Shown here: positions 1 through 9,764 of the stretch, one piece after another
How positions within the stretch are numbered: position 1 is the stretch's first letter
Layout: each line of letters opens with the position of its first letter
Source of the DNA: Myxacorys californica WJT36-NPBG1
GTDB lineage: Bacteria; Cyanobacteriota; Cyanobacteriia; Leptolyngbyales; Leptolyngbyaceae
Reading direction: 5' to 3'
NCBI GenBank assembly: GCA_019359315.1
Contig: JAHHHO010000020.1
Span: forward strand, 1 to 64,000
DNA: 64,000 bases
The notes under the pieces: model-generated
Database searches by the model: none
Seen by the model: only the letters and a program-made list of their open reading frames with translations
What the model was told of the DNA's origin: nothing
Position numbers and translations under genes: made by a program

Positions 1-2
1 TC

Positions 3-146
3 TATTTGGTGCATCTGACCCACAACCTGCAATGGCTTCTAAGCGACAGCATAACCAGTCTTTTAATCGTGAATTCACCGTCCTCACTAGCTTTCCAGCT
101 TCTTAGTTTTGTCAGTCAAGCAGGTTGGTTGCGACAAAACCTCTAG
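3..146 (+). CDS. 3-prime tail of an unidentified protein
   Basis: An open frame runs from the window edge to a TAG at 144-146 and gives about 47 residues with a leucine- and serine-rich, protein-like composition ending in GWLRQNL. The start lies outside the window and no family can be named. An imperfect inverted repeat (121-133 with 151-164) straddles the stop and could be the end of the transcript. It could equally be a chance open frame. Confidence 0.25.
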   Translation, partial: YLVHLTHNLQWLLSDSITSLLIVNSPSSLAFQLLSFVSQAGWLRQNL

Positions 147-308
147 TTGACGCAACACAACCTGGATCGACGCGGATGGAGGCTGTGATTGTTCCGAACG
201 TGGCAGAGTGAATTATGAACAGAGGCACTAACAGTTTCTACTTGTGCTCAAATAATGAAGCAGTGTTTGCTGCCGCTCAACTCGGACGTTAGCCTGAAAG
301 GAGGTTGT

Positions 309-1727
309 GTGCTAGATAAGATCGCACAAGCAATCAAATCACTTCAGAATCCAATAGATTGCGCTGAAGTGAACATTTTTATTGCTAAACAGTTCAATCT
401 CATTCATCAACCCGACAGAGCTTTACCGTATATCGAGCAGGCACTACAAGAAATAGCCCTCATTTCAATTGAGGAAAAATTTGTCATCAACGAGTTGAAG
501 TGTAAGATTGCGGAACAACTCGCCAAAGTAGGACTGCAAAACCGCAGCATAGCCATGCTCACTGAAGCCCTTCAGCAAGCTGATGCCTTTGAGAATCCTG
601 AAGATCGCGACTATGCGCTCATCGCTGTTTCGGAGGCTCATGCCGAGATTGGAATGTCGGATCGGGCAATTCAAATTGGATTGATGCTGGACGATGACTA
701 CAAAAGGGTATGGCGGCTATTTGACTCAATTGCTCATATAGCTATCGTTCAGCATTCTCATCATGAACAAATCTTCAACATACTTGCAGTTATAGATGAT
801 AGCCAAGATAAAGATCATTTTTTACTAGAAGTGGCAAACACGTATTTTGCTAGTAATCAACCGGAACGAGCGATCGCGTTAGTCCCTCTGATGACCTATT
901 CCAGCAGTAAAGCAGAAGCTTTAGCAGAAGCCGTCAAGGGACGTAGTGAAACGATCGCACGGGATCAACTTTTAGACTTACTTAACCAAGCTGAAGCCCA
1001 CGCCTTTTTAGAGCAAGACGTAGGCATGAAAGCGCAAGCACTGCGAATGATTGCAAAGCAGCATATTGAGCTAAAACAATTTACCCACGCCCATACCCTT
1101 CTAGAACAAGCAAAACAGTTCGCCGTCTCTTTAAGCGCAACCCATCTTTTAGAGCAAATTCCTCGTGATGTCATACTTGGTGGTATTGCAAGGGCATTTG
1201 GCAAGCTAGCAGAACATAAAGCTGCTACTCAAACCACAGATGCAATGACAGATAAAATGCTTAGTGCATCGGATCTATCTGTCATTGCTCAGAAAGACAG
1301 TGTTCGAGAAAAGCCAGATGGCACCTTGAAAACTCAGACCCTGCAAGAGCTATCTGCTGCCGAAGATGCTCTTGCAGGAGATAATTCTCACTTAGCGGAT
1401 TTGCGACGGGTGATGCTTGCGGAGGCTTGGTCTGCGCTGAAACTATTTGAACGAGTTCAGTCCATTGCAGGGCAAATTAGTGACCCAAATCTCAAGACGC
1501 TAGCCCTGCGATATGCTGGTATCGGAGTTGGTGAGTCCCAGTGCGATAGATTTGAGCGCCTGTCTGCTGCTTGTGAATCTGCAACCAAACAGAGGGATTT
1601 TGATAAAGGAGTGAAGATCTTAATCCAATTGCTTGAGCAAATACCTTCTCTTGATGAAAATTATTTTAGACGCTCCTTTGTGATTCGCGTCGTGAACGCC
1701 TACTTCAACTTATTAGGAAATCTGTAA
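309..1727 (+). CDS. TPR-like helical repeat protein, function unknown
   Basis: The product is almost entirely alpha-helical and contains repeated units of about 35 residues, for example the segments around PDRALPYIEQAL, NRSIAMLTEAL and SDRAIQIGLML, which resemble degenerate tetratricopeptide repeats. Such proteins usually act as protein-binding scaffolds. I prefer the GTG at 309 because a strong ribosome site (AAAGGAGG, 297-304) lies just before it. The upstream in-frame ATG at 255 would add 18 residues and has no such site. There is no signal peptide or catalytic motif, and no partner can be inferred from the neighbours, which face the other way. Confidence 0.65.
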   Translation: MLDKIAQAIKSLQNPIDCAEVNIFIAKQFNLIHQPDRALPYIEQALQEIALISIEEKFVINELKCKIAEQLAKVGLQNRSIAMLTEALQQADAFENPEDRDYALIAVSEAHAEIGMSDRAIQIGLMLDDDYKRVWRLFDSIAHIAIVQHSHHEQIFNILAVIDDSQDKDHFLLEVANTYFASNQPERAIALVPLMTYSSSKAEALAEAVKGRSETIARDQLLDLLNQAEAHAFLEQDVGMKAQALRMIAKQHIELKQFTHAHTLLEQAKQFAVSLSATHLLEQIPRDVILGGIARAFGKLAEHKAATQTTDAMTDKMLSASDLSVIAQKDSVREKPDGTLKTQTLQELSAAEDALAGDNSHLADLRRVMLAEAWSALKLFERVQSIAGQISDPNLKTLALRYAGIGVGESQCDRFERLSAACESATKQRDFDKGVKILIQLLEQIPSLDENYFRRSFVIRVVNAYFNLLGNL

Positions 1728-2102
1728 TTAGTTTCATGATCACTGTTGCCTTTCTCACCCAATGCGATTGCTAAAAAACTACACAGTAGTGCTGTGTTCG
1801 GATGATGGGGATTACCCCTACAGTTGGACAGTGTTCTTGCAAGTAGGGTTGGAAACGGGCAAGTAAATGCGATCGCTCATTCTCTAGTATGCAACACCCA
1901 ATATTTGGGTTATAGTTTTTGGCTATACCTTGGTGTTGTTTGGCAAATTGTGGTATCTCGATCGCATGGTGTGGCTGTATGGGGAGATGAAAGACGTGAA
2001 TGCAGAGTATCAAAGCTGGCTATATTAATTAACGCTGTCGAACAAGCCGCTTGTACCCAACTGTTTAGAGGCTATCTATGAGTTTTCAGGGTTATCCGTA
2101 TG
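1728..2102. other. Gap without a convincing gene
   Basis: About 375 bases between the convergent TPR-like gene and cysC. It holds one HIP1 site and a short dyad around 1786-1802. Open frames exist on both strands (1771-2013 minus, 1824-2081 plus), but they overlap each other, lack ribosome sites and resemble no family. I see no RNA gene or strong terminator. Confidence 0.4.
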
Positions 2103-2711
2103 TCAAATACGCGATTTGCTCTTACCTAAGCTCACCTCAATTGCGTGCATCACTTTGGCTACACTTTCCTCGATCGTTTCCTCTGTAGTAGAGCAAATTA
2201 CCTCTGGATTCAACGGTGGCTCATAGGGGGCATCAATACCCGTAAACTGTTGAAGTTCTCCGGCGCGTGCGCGATAGTAGAGTCCCTTCACATCCCGCTG
2301 CTCGCACACCGCTAGGGGAGCATGAACAAATACTTCGATAAATGCGCCAATCTGCTGCCGCACTTCTTGCCGGGTTGCCCGATAAGGAGAGATTGCCGAA
2401 ACAAGAACAATGACATCATTGCGGGTTAATAAATGGGCAACAAACCCAATCCGGCGAATGTTCTCCTCGCGATCGCATTGGCTAAAGCCTAATCCTTTGG
2501 TCAAGGTTTGGCGCACCAAGTCACCATCTAAATGTTCGACTTTCAATCCCTGCTCAATCAGCTTTTTGTTGACCTGTTGGCTAATGGTCGTTTTGCCTGC
2601 ACCACTCAAGCCCGTAAACCAAACTGTCAGCCCATAGTGCTGATTGGTGAAATGACACTCGATTGGATCTAACTGATCGGTATGTAACTTACCAGACGGA
2701 TGATAAACCAT
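2103..2711 (-). CDS. cysC: Adenylyl-sulfate kinase (APS kinase)
   Basis: It phosphorylates adenosine 5-phosphosulfate to PAPS, the activated sulfate used for assimilation and for sulfotransferases. The 202-residue product is the normal single-domain length. The P-loop GLSGAGKTT is at about residues 35-43, followed by the family segment HLDGDLVRQ and by DREENIRRIG. The nearby upstream gene on the same strand encodes a probable PAPS-dependent sulfotransferase, so donor synthesis and donor use may be co-transcribed. The 68-base gap between them contains a tandem 20-base repeat. Confidence 0.93.
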   Translation of the reverse strand: MVYHPSGKLHTDQLDPIECHFTNQHYGLTVWFTGLSGAGKTTISQQVNKKLIEQGLKVEHLDGDLVRQTLTKGLGFSQCDREENIRRIGFVAHLLTRNDVIVLVSAISPYRATRQEVRQQIGAFIEVFVHAPLAVCEQRDVKGLYYRARAGELQQFTGIDAPYEPPLNPEVICSTTEETIEESVAKVMHAIEVSLGKSKSRI

Positions 2712-2727
2712 ATCTGAAACACCAACT

Positions 2728-2767
2728 GTTTAGTTAAACGGGTGATTGTTTGGTTAAACGGGTGATT
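2728..2767. repeat. Tandem 20-bp duplication between cysC and sulfotransferase
   Basis: Two adjacent copies of GTTTAGTTAAACGGGTGATT (2728-2747 and 2748-2767) differ at one base (A to G in the fifth position). GTTTAGTTAAAC is itself nearly palindromic. It lies in the cysC leader. It may be a recent slippage duplication or a doubled operator. Confidence 0.8.
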
Positions 2768-2779
2768 GAGCACAAAGAA

Positions 2780-3568
2780 TTAGGAGGGTTGCAGGAGAGC
2801 TGCACTTCGGTAATTGAGGTAATCGGCAGAAGAAATGGTACGCGAACATAAACGCTGGAAATAATTATCTACTAGAGCCACATTGGTATCGGTACACGCT
2901 TGATGATGATAGTGAGAACGGTCAACGGCAGCAGCGGCATGAGCGACAGAGCTGAGATCAAGCTTGAACCAACGAGCTAGTTTCTCTGTCTCGTTGTCAG
3001 GATTCGTCATGAGATCCTCGTAGCAGAGATAGTAGACAGGAAAATTGCGTGTAAAGTAGGTTGCCGCCAAGTTGAGCTGTAGCCAGAACCGTAGATGTCT
3101 GTTCGTATCCCATCCCTCCCAGTTATGAAAAAGCGTTTGATTGGATTTGAGAAAACTGGAAGGACGTCTAAACGCAAGAACAACGTTCAGGCTGTAGCCT
3201 GCTGCTGAAAGCACTCGTTGCCAAACAGGAAACGTTAAAGAGAAGCGGGGATCCTTGAGTCCGATCAGGGGTTTGTCGCCCCATTCTTGGATCACTTGTG
3301 TATGCAGATTACGTTCAATAGCCGCAAAGTGAGTGCCCTCGAAGTCGCTCTCCACTGGCAAGAAGAAATCTGTGTATTGATGACCTAAAGCATTAATTAA
3401 TTGGTTGTTGCCGTCGTTCACCCAATTCAGCTCAAAGAAAATTGGATTGTGTCCACCTTGGATAAAGTGTTTGTCAGAGCCAAAGTCAATTCCAAATCTG
3501 GATAGAATATGGCTCGTAACAGATGTGCCGCTCCGTTGCCCTCCTAGAACCAAAAACGCTGTTTTCAT
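2780..3568 (-). CDS. Sulfotransferase family protein
   Basis: It probably transfers a sulfo group from PAPS to an unknown carbohydrate or small-molecule acceptor. The N-terminus carries the 5-phosphosulfate-binding loop GGQRSGTS (residues 9-16) directly after a beta strand, as in the Sulfotransfer_3 type. A later Arg/Ser segment (FRRPSSFLKSN) matches the 3-phosphate-binding region. The 262-residue length is normal. There is no signal peptide, so it is cytoplasmic. Pairing with cysC supports the PAPS link. The acceptor cannot be read from the sequence. Confidence 0.8.
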   Translation of the reverse strand: MKTAFLVLGGQRSGTSVTSHILSRFGIDFGSDKHFIQGGHNPIFFELNWVNDGNNQLINALGHQYTDFFLPVESDFEGTHFAAIERNLHTQVIQEWGDKPLIGLKDPRFSLTFPVWQRVLSAAGYSLNVVLAFRRPSSFLKSNQTLFHNWEGWDTNRHLRFWLQLNLAATYFTRNFPVYYLCYEDLMTNPDNETEKLARWFKLDLSSVAHAAAAVDRSHYHHQACTDTNVALVDNYFQRLCSRTISSADYLNYRSAALLQPS

Positions 3569-3729
3569 GCTGTGACTAAGCTACAGTGTTGTCTCCTCTA
3601 TTACGATTCAGGGTCTGTAGTAGCAACATCATTCTGAGGTATCAATCAAGCCATCTTCAGTTGGGGCAGATGTCAGGCATGGAAGAGGTTTGATCAACAA
3701 TTGAGAATTCAAAAGGCTCAATGCAAAAA

Positions 3730-3755
3730 GGGGCACTCCTATTGCGGAGTGCCCC
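3730..3755 (-). terminator. Rho-independent terminator of ftsH
   Basis: A perfect 10-bp stem GGGGCACTCC / GGAGTGCCCC with a 6-base loop is followed on the minus strand by TTTTT. It lies 24 bases past the ftsH stop. Confidence 0.9.
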
Positions 3756-3779
3756 CGAAGATGTAATTTGATTGGCGAG

Positions 3780-5621
3780 TTATGCGATCGATGCCATTTT
3801 CACATCGCTGTTTGCCAGCAAGTCTTGCAGTTCTTCTGCATCAACCGTTTCCTTCTCAATTAGCATCGCGGCTAACTGTTCTAAAACGTGACGGTTATCG
3901 ATAAGAACCGCTTTTGCACGGCGATAGGCTTCTTCGACTAACGTACTCACTTCTTCATCAATCGTCGCGGCAGTCTCTTCCGAGAAGTCGCGCTCTGAAG
4001 CGATGTCACGTCCCAAGAACATGTTGCCTTGCTGACGACCGAGAGCGACAGGACCCAAGCGATCGCTCATGCCAAAGCGAGTCACCATTTGACGCGCCAC
4101 TCGCGCTACCTGCTGGAGGTCATTGGACGCGCCAGTTGTGACTTCTTCATCCCCGTAGATGATTTCTTCAGCCAGACGACCACCAAGGGCAACCGCCATT
4201 TGGTTTTGCAGATACGAGCGAGAGTACAAGCCCGAATCCATCCGATCTTCGCTCGGCGTGAACCAGGTTAAACCTCCCGCACGACCACGAGGAATGATGC
4301 TGATTTTCTGTACCGGATCGTAATCTGGCATCAGCGCTCCGACTAGAGCGTGACCTGCTTCGTGGTACGCCACTAATTCTTTGCGCTTTTCGCTCATGAC
4401 GCGATCTTTTTTCTCAGGTCCAGCCAAGACGCGATCGATCGCATCATTCACTTCGTCCATCGAGACTTCGGTGAGGTTGCGACGAGCAGCAAGAATCGCG
4501 GCTTCGTTCAGCAAGTTAGCGAGATCAGCACCCGTGAAGCCAGGGGTACGACGGGCAATTCTTTCTAGGTCAATGTCCTTAGAAAGGGTTTTGCCGCGTG
4601 CATGAACGTTCAGAATTTCGAGACGACCTGCATAGTCTGGACGATCGACAACGACTTGTCGGTCAAAGCGACCCGGACGCAGCAGCGCCGCATCTAACAC
4701 ATCAGGACGGTTGGTTGCTGCAATGATAATGATTCCGGTGTTGCCCTCGAAACCATCCATTTCGGTGAGCAACTGGTTAAGGGTTTGCTCCCGCTCATCG
4801 TTACCACCACCAAGACCGGCACCACGCTGACGACCGACTGCATCAATCTCGTCGATAAAGACGATACAAGGTGCGTTAGTTTTAGCTTGCTCAAACAGGT
4901 CGCGCACCCGAGATGCTCCGACCCCAACAAACATTTCAACGAATTCAGAACCCGAAATCGAGAAGAAGGGGACACCTGCTTCACCTGCAACGGCTTTCGC
5001 CAACAAGGTTTTTCCGGTTCCAGGAGGCCCAACCAACAGCACGCCTTTAGGAATTTTTGCACCCACGGCAGTGAAGCGATCGGCGTTCTTCAGGAAGTCT
5101 ACAACTTCGTTAAGTTCTAGTTTCGCTTGGTCAATGCCTGCCACATCGTTAAAGGTGACTTGGGTTTGCGGCTCCATCTGCACTCGCGCTTTGGACTTGC
5201 CAAAGTTCATCGCTTGGCTACCCGGGCCATTCTGGGCACGGCGAAGTAAGAAGAACAGTCCCACCAGCAATAAGACTGGGAAGAACAAGCTGCTTACTGC
5301 TCGAATCCAGAAGTCGTTGCCATCGGTTGTAGGCAAGACCGAAATATCAACATTATTTTTAGTCAGAATGTTAATCAGATCGGGGTCATTGGGGAGGTTG
5401 ACGACGACTTTATTTCCGTCTTGCACCTGCACCAGCGCCTTCGAGCGATCGGCGCTCAAACTGACCTTGTTTACGTTATTGCTTTGCACTTCCTGGATGA
5501 ACTGGCTGTAGCGCCAAGATTCTCGCGTTTGAGGCTGTTTGTCAAAAAACGCGGTCGCCAGTGCAATGACGACGATCGCAAGGAGCGCATATAGCCCAGC
5601 ATTTCTCCACCGTTTATTCAC
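3780..5621 (-). CDS. ftsH: ATP-dependent zinc metalloprotease FtsH (FtsH3 type)
   Basis: Membrane-bound AAA protease that extracts and degrades membrane proteins. There are two membrane segments, about residues 9-26 and 108-127, with the periplasmic or lumenal domain between them. The AAA module has Walker A GPPGTGKT (198-205), Walker B IVFIDEID (253-260) and the pore loop FVGVGAS. The zinc site HEAGH is at 419-423. At 613 residues it is full length. The start [13 protein letters not shown] is what I recall for cyanobacterial FtsH3, the partner subunit shared by FtsH1/3 and FtsH2/3 complexes (the latter in photosystem II repair). The paralogue assignment is from memory of family sequences. 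Confidence 0.95.
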   Translation of the reverse strand: MNKRWRNAGLYALLAIVVIALATAFFDKQPQTRESWRYSQFIQEVQSNNVNKVSLSADRSKALVQVQDGNKVVVNLPNDPDLINILTKNNVDISVLPTTDGNDFWIRAVSSLFFPVLLLVGLFFLLRRAQNGPGSQAMNFGKSKARVQMEPQTQVTFNDVAGIDQAKLELNEVVDFLKNADRFTAVGAKIPKGVLLVGPPGTGKTLLAKAVAGEAGVPFFSISGSEFVEMFVGVGASRVRDLFEQAKTNAPCIVFIDEIDAVGRQRGAGLGGGNDEREQTLNQLLTEMDGFEGNTGIIIIAATNRPDVLDAALLRPGRFDRQVVVDRPDYAGRLEILNVHARGKTLSKDIDLERIARRTPGFTGADLANLLNEAAILAARRNLTEVSMDEVNDAIDRVLAGPEKKDRVMSEKRKELVAYHEAGHALVGALMPDYDPVQKISIIPRGRAGGLTWFTPSEDRMDSGLYSRSYLQNQMAVALGGRLAEEIIYGDEEVTTGASNDLQQVARVARQMVTRFGMSDRLGPVALGRQQGNMFLGRDIASERDFSEETAATIDEEVSTLVEEAYRRAKAVLIDNRHVLEQLAAMLIEKETVDAEELQDLLANSDVKMASIA

Positions 5622-5841
5622 CGGGGTCTGTCCTCCTAATGGTTTGGGAACGAGGGGTGTCTCAAAGTTTGATTATGTTAATTAATATTAACGTATCTGA
5701 GAGACAGATGAGGGATGAGCGAAGTCTTTGACCCGCTTCGCGAGGAGGGATGAGGGATGCAAGAAAGGGAAGAAGGGGTCTACCTCAGAGTTTGAGGCGT
5801 TTTTGACTTTAAACGCAAAACTGAGAAGTAGCCTCTTACAT

Positions 5842-6678
5842 TCATCCTTCATCTCTCATCCCTTTCCCAAACATTTCTCGCAATTTCTGAATTCCAAAGT
5901 GTCTTGCATCGTAGGACAGAGTAGTATCGTGGCTCAGAACGGTGTGAATTGGAATGACTTCCACCACGCAGTTCGTGTAGGCGATCGCATCAAATTGTTC
6001 TACAAGCGCGGCATTCCAATGGAGTTCAGTGACTTCTTCATTGTGCCATCTCAGCCCAGCGATGAGCCGCGATCGCAGTAATCCGGGCAAAATCTCGCTC
6101 TCTAGAGGTGGTGTCCACCAGTGCCCGTCTTTCCAGCCCCAAAGATTGCCTGTACTCGTTTCTAGCCACTCGCCTGCAAGATTGGTAAGAATGGCTTCTT
6201 GGGCGCTCGATCGCTCAGCCGCTTGCTTGGCAAGCCAGGGTGCGAGATAGTTTCCGGTTTTATGAGAAGGCAGCGATTGGCTTCGCCAAGCTCCGGTGGA
6301 TCGCGTTATATCTTGAGTTACCAACGCCGTGACGCCATTTGCTTGTCGCTGCATCAGATCGGGCGGCAAGGATCGCCCAGTAATCCATTCTCGCCCGTCT
6401 GGAAACACCGTGATTCTGAGAACGGGATACTGCTGCATCATCCATTCTGCGCCGTGGCGTAGTCGGCTCCAGTCAGGTTGCTGCCAATAGAAGGTTTCAA
6501 TTGTTGTTTTGAGGCGATCGCAGTGTCCTGTCCAATTCGTCAAGGGATGATCTAACGTGCCATACACGCGCATTGTGGTAAACACCGTCGCACCATAGAG
6601 CAGTCCCGGATCTGTTATTGAAAGTTCTATCGTGTCTTTGGCAATTGCCCTGCCGTTGTACCAAGATGCAGTTTCCAT
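5842..6678 (-). CDS. Aminotransferase class IV (PabC/IlvE fold)
   Basis: PLP enzyme of fold type IV. The likely Schiff-base lysine is in the segment SHKTGNYL, and EAILTNLAGEWLETSTGNLW is the typical substrate/PLP loop of 4-amino-4-deoxychorismate lyases and branched-chain or D-amino-acid aminotransferases. The 278-residue length fits PabC-like members, which make p-aminobenzoate for folate. The exact substrate cannot be decided from sequence alone, so no symbol is given. It overlaps no neighbour. The 220-base gap to ftsH contains inverted GATGAGGGATGAG-like repeats. Confidence 0.8.
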   Translation of the reverse strand: METASWYNGRAIAKDTIELSITDPGLLYGATVFTTMRVYGTLDHPLTNWTGHCDRLKTTIETFYWQQPDWSRLRHGAEWMMQQYPVLRITVFPDGREWITGRSLPPDLMQRQANGVTALVTQDITRSTGAWRSQSLPSHKTGNYLAPWLAKQAAERSSAQEAILTNLAGEWLETSTGNLWGWKDGHWWTPPLESEILPGLLRSRLIAGLRWHNEEVTELHWNAALVEQFDAIAYTNCVVEVIPIHTVLSHDTTLSYDARHFGIQKLREMFGKGMRDEG

Positions 6679-6742
6679 CAGGATTTTTCATCCATTCTCA
6701 ACGCTGTAAACTAAACCATACGTCGTTCATTCCCGTTTGAGT

Positions 6743-7747
6743 ATGAGCAAGTCAGGTCAGCACCTCGGCTGGATGAAAAAAGCTGAAACCTTTGTTGGGT
6801 GGAAGCAGTATAAGCAAGCGATCGCGGCGTTTGATAAGGCTATCAAGCTAAAACCTAACTATGTGGAAGCTTGGATGGGCAAGGGTCGGGCGTTGATGGA
6901 TCTAGAGGATCTCGATGCCGCGATCGCAGTGTTCAAAAAAGTGATCAAACTAGAACCCAAAAATTTCGATGCGTGGCTGATGATCTCGATGGCGCTGGAA
7001 GATGCCGAGCGTCCTGAAGAAGCGCTAGCGTGGTTCGACGAGATGGTCACGCAACTGCCAGACAATCCCGGAACCTGGTTCTTTCGGGGGATGCACCTGA
7101 CGCGACAAAATCGCCACGAAGAAGCGTTGGAATCGTTGGACAAAGCGGTTGAGATGAATTCGAATCCGATGGTGTTGATGGCGCGGAGTATTACCTTGCA
7201 GCGCCTCGAGCGCTATGAAGAGGCCCTGTCAGATGTCGATCGAGTGCTAACGATGGGCGATGCCTTTGTTGCATGGCTCGATCGGGCAAAGCTGTTAGAA
7301 AAACTAGGACGGAACGACGAAGCGCTGGAATCCTATGACGAAGCGATTATCAGCGATCGCGGCAACCTGGAACTGTGGCAAGAGAAGATCTTGTTTATGG
7401 AAAAGATCGATCGTCAAGACGAAGCCTTGGAGTTAGTCAATAAGCTGGCAGAAGCCTTACCGGAACGGTGGGATGTGTGGTGGATGTTGGCAGAGGCGTT
7501 GAAGCGACGGGAGCGCTATGACGATGCGATCGCAGCTTACAGTCGTGCCCTCGAACTCGAACCAGAAGAGGCAGAAGTTTTCTATGGGTTAGCAACCTGT
7601 TATGCCACGCAAGGAAATAGCGAACAGGCGATGGGCAATTTACAGAGCGCAATTTCGATATATCCCGATTACCAAGAAACCGCTAAAACAGAGTCAGCTT
7701 TTGACTCACTAAGAAATCTAGGAGAGTTTAAGGCACTGGCCCATTGA
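6743..7747 (+). CDS. Tetratricopeptide repeat protein
   Basis: The protein is built of about eight to nine TPR units of 34 residues, for example YKQAIAAFDKAIKLKPNY, LDAAIAVFKKVIKLEP and YDDAIAAYSRALELEPEE, covering the whole 334 residues. There is no signal peptide or other domain, so it is a cytoplasmic scaffold of unknown partner. I take the ATG at 6743. A TTG two codons earlier is possible but has no better ribosome site. It is transcribed away from the aminotransferase gene and ends in a strong terminator. Confidence 0.88.
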   Translation: MSKSGQHLGWMKKAETFVGWKQYKQAIAAFDKAIKLKPNYVEAWMGKGRALMDLEDLDAAIAVFKKVIKLEPKNFDAWLMISMALEDAERPEEALAWFDEMVTQLPDNPGTWFFRGMHLTRQNRHEEALESLDKAVEMNSNPMVLMARSITLQRLERYEEALSDVDRVLTMGDAFVAWLDRAKLLEKLGRNDEALESYDEAIISDRGNLELWQEKILFMEKIDRQDEALELVNKLAEALPERWDVWWMLAEALKRRERYDDAIAAYSRALELEPEEAEVFYGLATCYATQGNSEQAMGNLQSAISIYPDYQETAKTESAFDSLRNLGEFKALAH

Positions 7748-7797
7748 CATTCAATCACCGCATGTAGTCGCTATCGTGGATCGCGATTAATCAAACC

Positions 7798-7829
7798 GAA
7801 ACCGCGATCGCAGTTACGATCGCGGTTTC
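7798..7829 (+). terminator. Terminator built from HIP1-containing stem
   Basis: Perfect 13-bp stem GAAACCGCGATCG / CGATCGCGGTTTC with the loop CAGTTA, followed by TTTAG. It lies 50 bases after the TPR gene. The stem contains the GCGATCGC core, so HIP1 sequence has been incorporated into a terminator. Confidence 0.8.
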
Positions 7830-7921
7830 TTTAGAGCTATGCTCTGCGCTAATCTCGTGTGAGGGATGAACGCGATCGCGTAAAGATATCTGCTAAAGCA
7901 GATCGCGTTCTGTCTATCCTT

Positions 7922-8500
7922 CTATGAAGCTGAAGCGGCTTGATCCGGTTGATTGGACGCTGTAGTATTCGTTGGCGGCTTGAGAGCAAGCAGCGATCGC
8001 GAGATACCAGAGAACAAAATACTTGCGCCAACTAAGGTTCCAAGTAGCCAAGGGGCATCGGACGGAAACTGAAGCCAAACCAGCGCACCAAGACCCAGCG
8101 TCACGAGGCCATCGACGAGAATCCACGTCCAGTTAGGCTGCGATTTTAGGCGGAATGCCAAGATAATATTGAATGCTCCTTCTGTAAGAAGGAAGCTACC
8201 AAGCAATAGCGTCAGCGTTAGGACGCCAGTCAGCGGTTGGAAAAACAGCGACGCACCTGTTGCAATGTAAAGCGCACCAATCAAAAGCTTCCAAATAAAA
8301 CCCTCTTCACGGGTCTGGAATGCATAAACAATCTTTGTCACACCTGAAGAAAACAGAATTAAAGAAATCCAGGTTTCAACAACTAGCGAAGAAAAAGTAG
8401 GGGCAGCAATTCCTATTACACCGAACACAATTAAAAGCAGACCTGACCAAAATGACGCATGAAATTTATTTGAACCTTTTGGTTCCGTAGCAGCTGTCAT
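7922..8500 (-). CDS. HdeD/DUF308 family membrane protein
   Basis: A 192-residue protein with about six hydrophobic helices in three pairs, such as FWSGLLLIVFGVIGIAAP and WKLLIGALYIATGASLFF, the layout of the HdeD acid-resistance/DUF308 family. It acts in the cytoplasmic membrane. Members are often stress induced, but the biochemical role is unknown. The C-terminal 20 residues are polar and probably disordered. It is a single gene. Confidence 0.8.
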   Translation of the reverse strand: MTAATEPKGSNKFHASFWSGLLLIVFGVIGIAAPTFSSLVVETWISLILFSSGVTKIVYAFQTREEGFIWKLLIGALYIATGASLFFQPLTGVLTLTLLLGSFLLTEGAFNIILAFRLKSQPNWTWILVDGLVTLGLGALVWLQFPSDAPWLLGTLVGASILFSGISRSLLALKPPTNTTASNQPDQAASAS

Positions 8501-8620
8501 AAACGTTTCCTTCTTAAATCAGTACGATATAAGACTAGAAAATCGCTTTAGACCTGAGCAGTTCCTTAGGGTAGAACCTTCTAGGGCCGATAGCCCCGTC
8601 ATGAGAAGGAGATGTTGATG

Positions 8621-9724
8621 CTACTCGTAATCTTGCTCGATTTTGGCAACTCCAGTTTTAGGATAATAAGTCGCTAAAATTTGCAGATAGCTATATCCCT
8701 GCTCTGCCAGATTCAACGCTCCTAATTGGCTCATGCCCTTGCCTTTGAATGCCTCGACCACAATACTGTCAGAGGCCGCATAGAGAGACTCCACAATTCC
8801 GCCCTTATAACTGACAAATTCTCCTGCGGTTTCGTCAACGGCTCGACTCGTGCGATCGTCCTCTCGCTCTGTGCCGCTATAAACCTGGTAGTACTCATCA
8901 GAACCCATTTGATAGAGGCTATTCACAGGCTTGAAATAATAGGTCAAGGCATACGATCGCGCCGCGACTGCCTGAGCTTTCAAAGCTTGAGCATTCCAAC
9001 TCGGTGACACTTCACTCGCGACCACACTATGGAGATAGCGCCGCAGATCAATATAGTTAACCACCCAGACGCGGCTACTTTGAACAGCGAGAACAAACCG
9101 TCCTCGATAGGGTTTGTCGCCTAAATAGAGAATGCCACCGGAGGCAGGCTCAATGACTACAATGCTGGGTAATTGAGCGCTTCCTACCGTTAGCGTATCG
9201 CCGTTAGCTCCAACCGGATAAGCCGTATTAGCAGCGAGTTGCTGGAGCTTTTTGCCTTGCGAATCGGTGATCGTTGCGCCATTAGACGCCGCGATCGCGG
9301 CAGAAGGAACGCCCATTGCGATCGCAACTTGCATCTGAATCAGACTATCTATCGTTCCAGACGATGCGGCATATGCCGCCTTTGACCGAGCATTAATTGC
9401 GGCTTGCTCTTTGGTGTATTTAGACGGATCAACGGGAGTTGACGATGCTTTCTTGGAAGGTTGAGGAGACGTTTTGGCTTGAGGCGCAGCTTGAGGCGTC
9501 GGAGGAAGTGGCAGCGGAGATGGCAGCGACACAGCAGCGGGCGACGGTGAGAAGGTAGGAGCCAAGACAGGAGTGGGTGTCGCTTCAGGATAGCGGTGAT
9601 TGACGTACGCACCCGTTAGCGGAATCAAGCCCAACACTGGCAACAAAAGCCAAGGGCGTTGCTGCAACCATTTGACAATATCTTTTTTGACAATATTTTT
9701 GAGGGTCATCCTATCGTCAGTCAC
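8621..9724 (-). CDS. SpoIID/LytB domain exported protein
   Basis: The N-terminus has a basic segment followed by one membrane helix (WLLLPVLGLIPLTGAYV), then a Pro/Ser/Thr-rich linker of about 70 residues, then a SpoIID-type domain. Recognisable pieces are YIDLRRYLHSVVASEVSPSW, LKAQAVAARSYAL and the late KGKGMSQLGALNLAEQGYSY. SpoIID domains cleave denuded peptidoglycan glycan strands in sporulating bacteria. In cyanobacteria the role is presumably cell-wall remodelling. The usual GHGVGMSQ motif is reduced to FKGKGMSQ, so activity is uncertain. A second in-frame ATG lies five codons downstream (MTLKNIV). Confidence 0.85.
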   Translation of the reverse strand: MTDDRMTLKNIVKKDIVKWLQQRPWLLLPVLGLIPLTGAYVNHRYPEATPTPVLAPTFSPSPAAVSLPSPLPLPPTPQAAPQAKTSPQPSKKASSTPVDPSKYTKEQAAINARSKAAYAASSGTIDSLIQMQVAIAMGVPSAAIAASNGATITDSQGKKLQQLAANTAYPVGANGDTLTVGSAQLPSIVVIEPASGGILYLGDKPYRGRFVLAVQSSRVWVVNYIDLRRYLHSVVASEVSPSWNAQALKAQAVAARSYALTYYFKPVNSLYQMGSDEYYQVYSGTEREDDRTSRAVDETAGEFVSYKGGIVESLYAASDSIVVEAFKGKGMSQLGALNLAEQGYSYLQILATYYPKTGVAKIEQDYE

Positions 9725-9764
9725 TCACCTTTAACGGATTTTACCTATCATGACATGCTATTCG

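Noticed and set aside
1771-2081. Overlapping frames on both strands in the gap before cysC
   Set aside because: No ribosome sites, no protein-like pattern and mutually exclusive.
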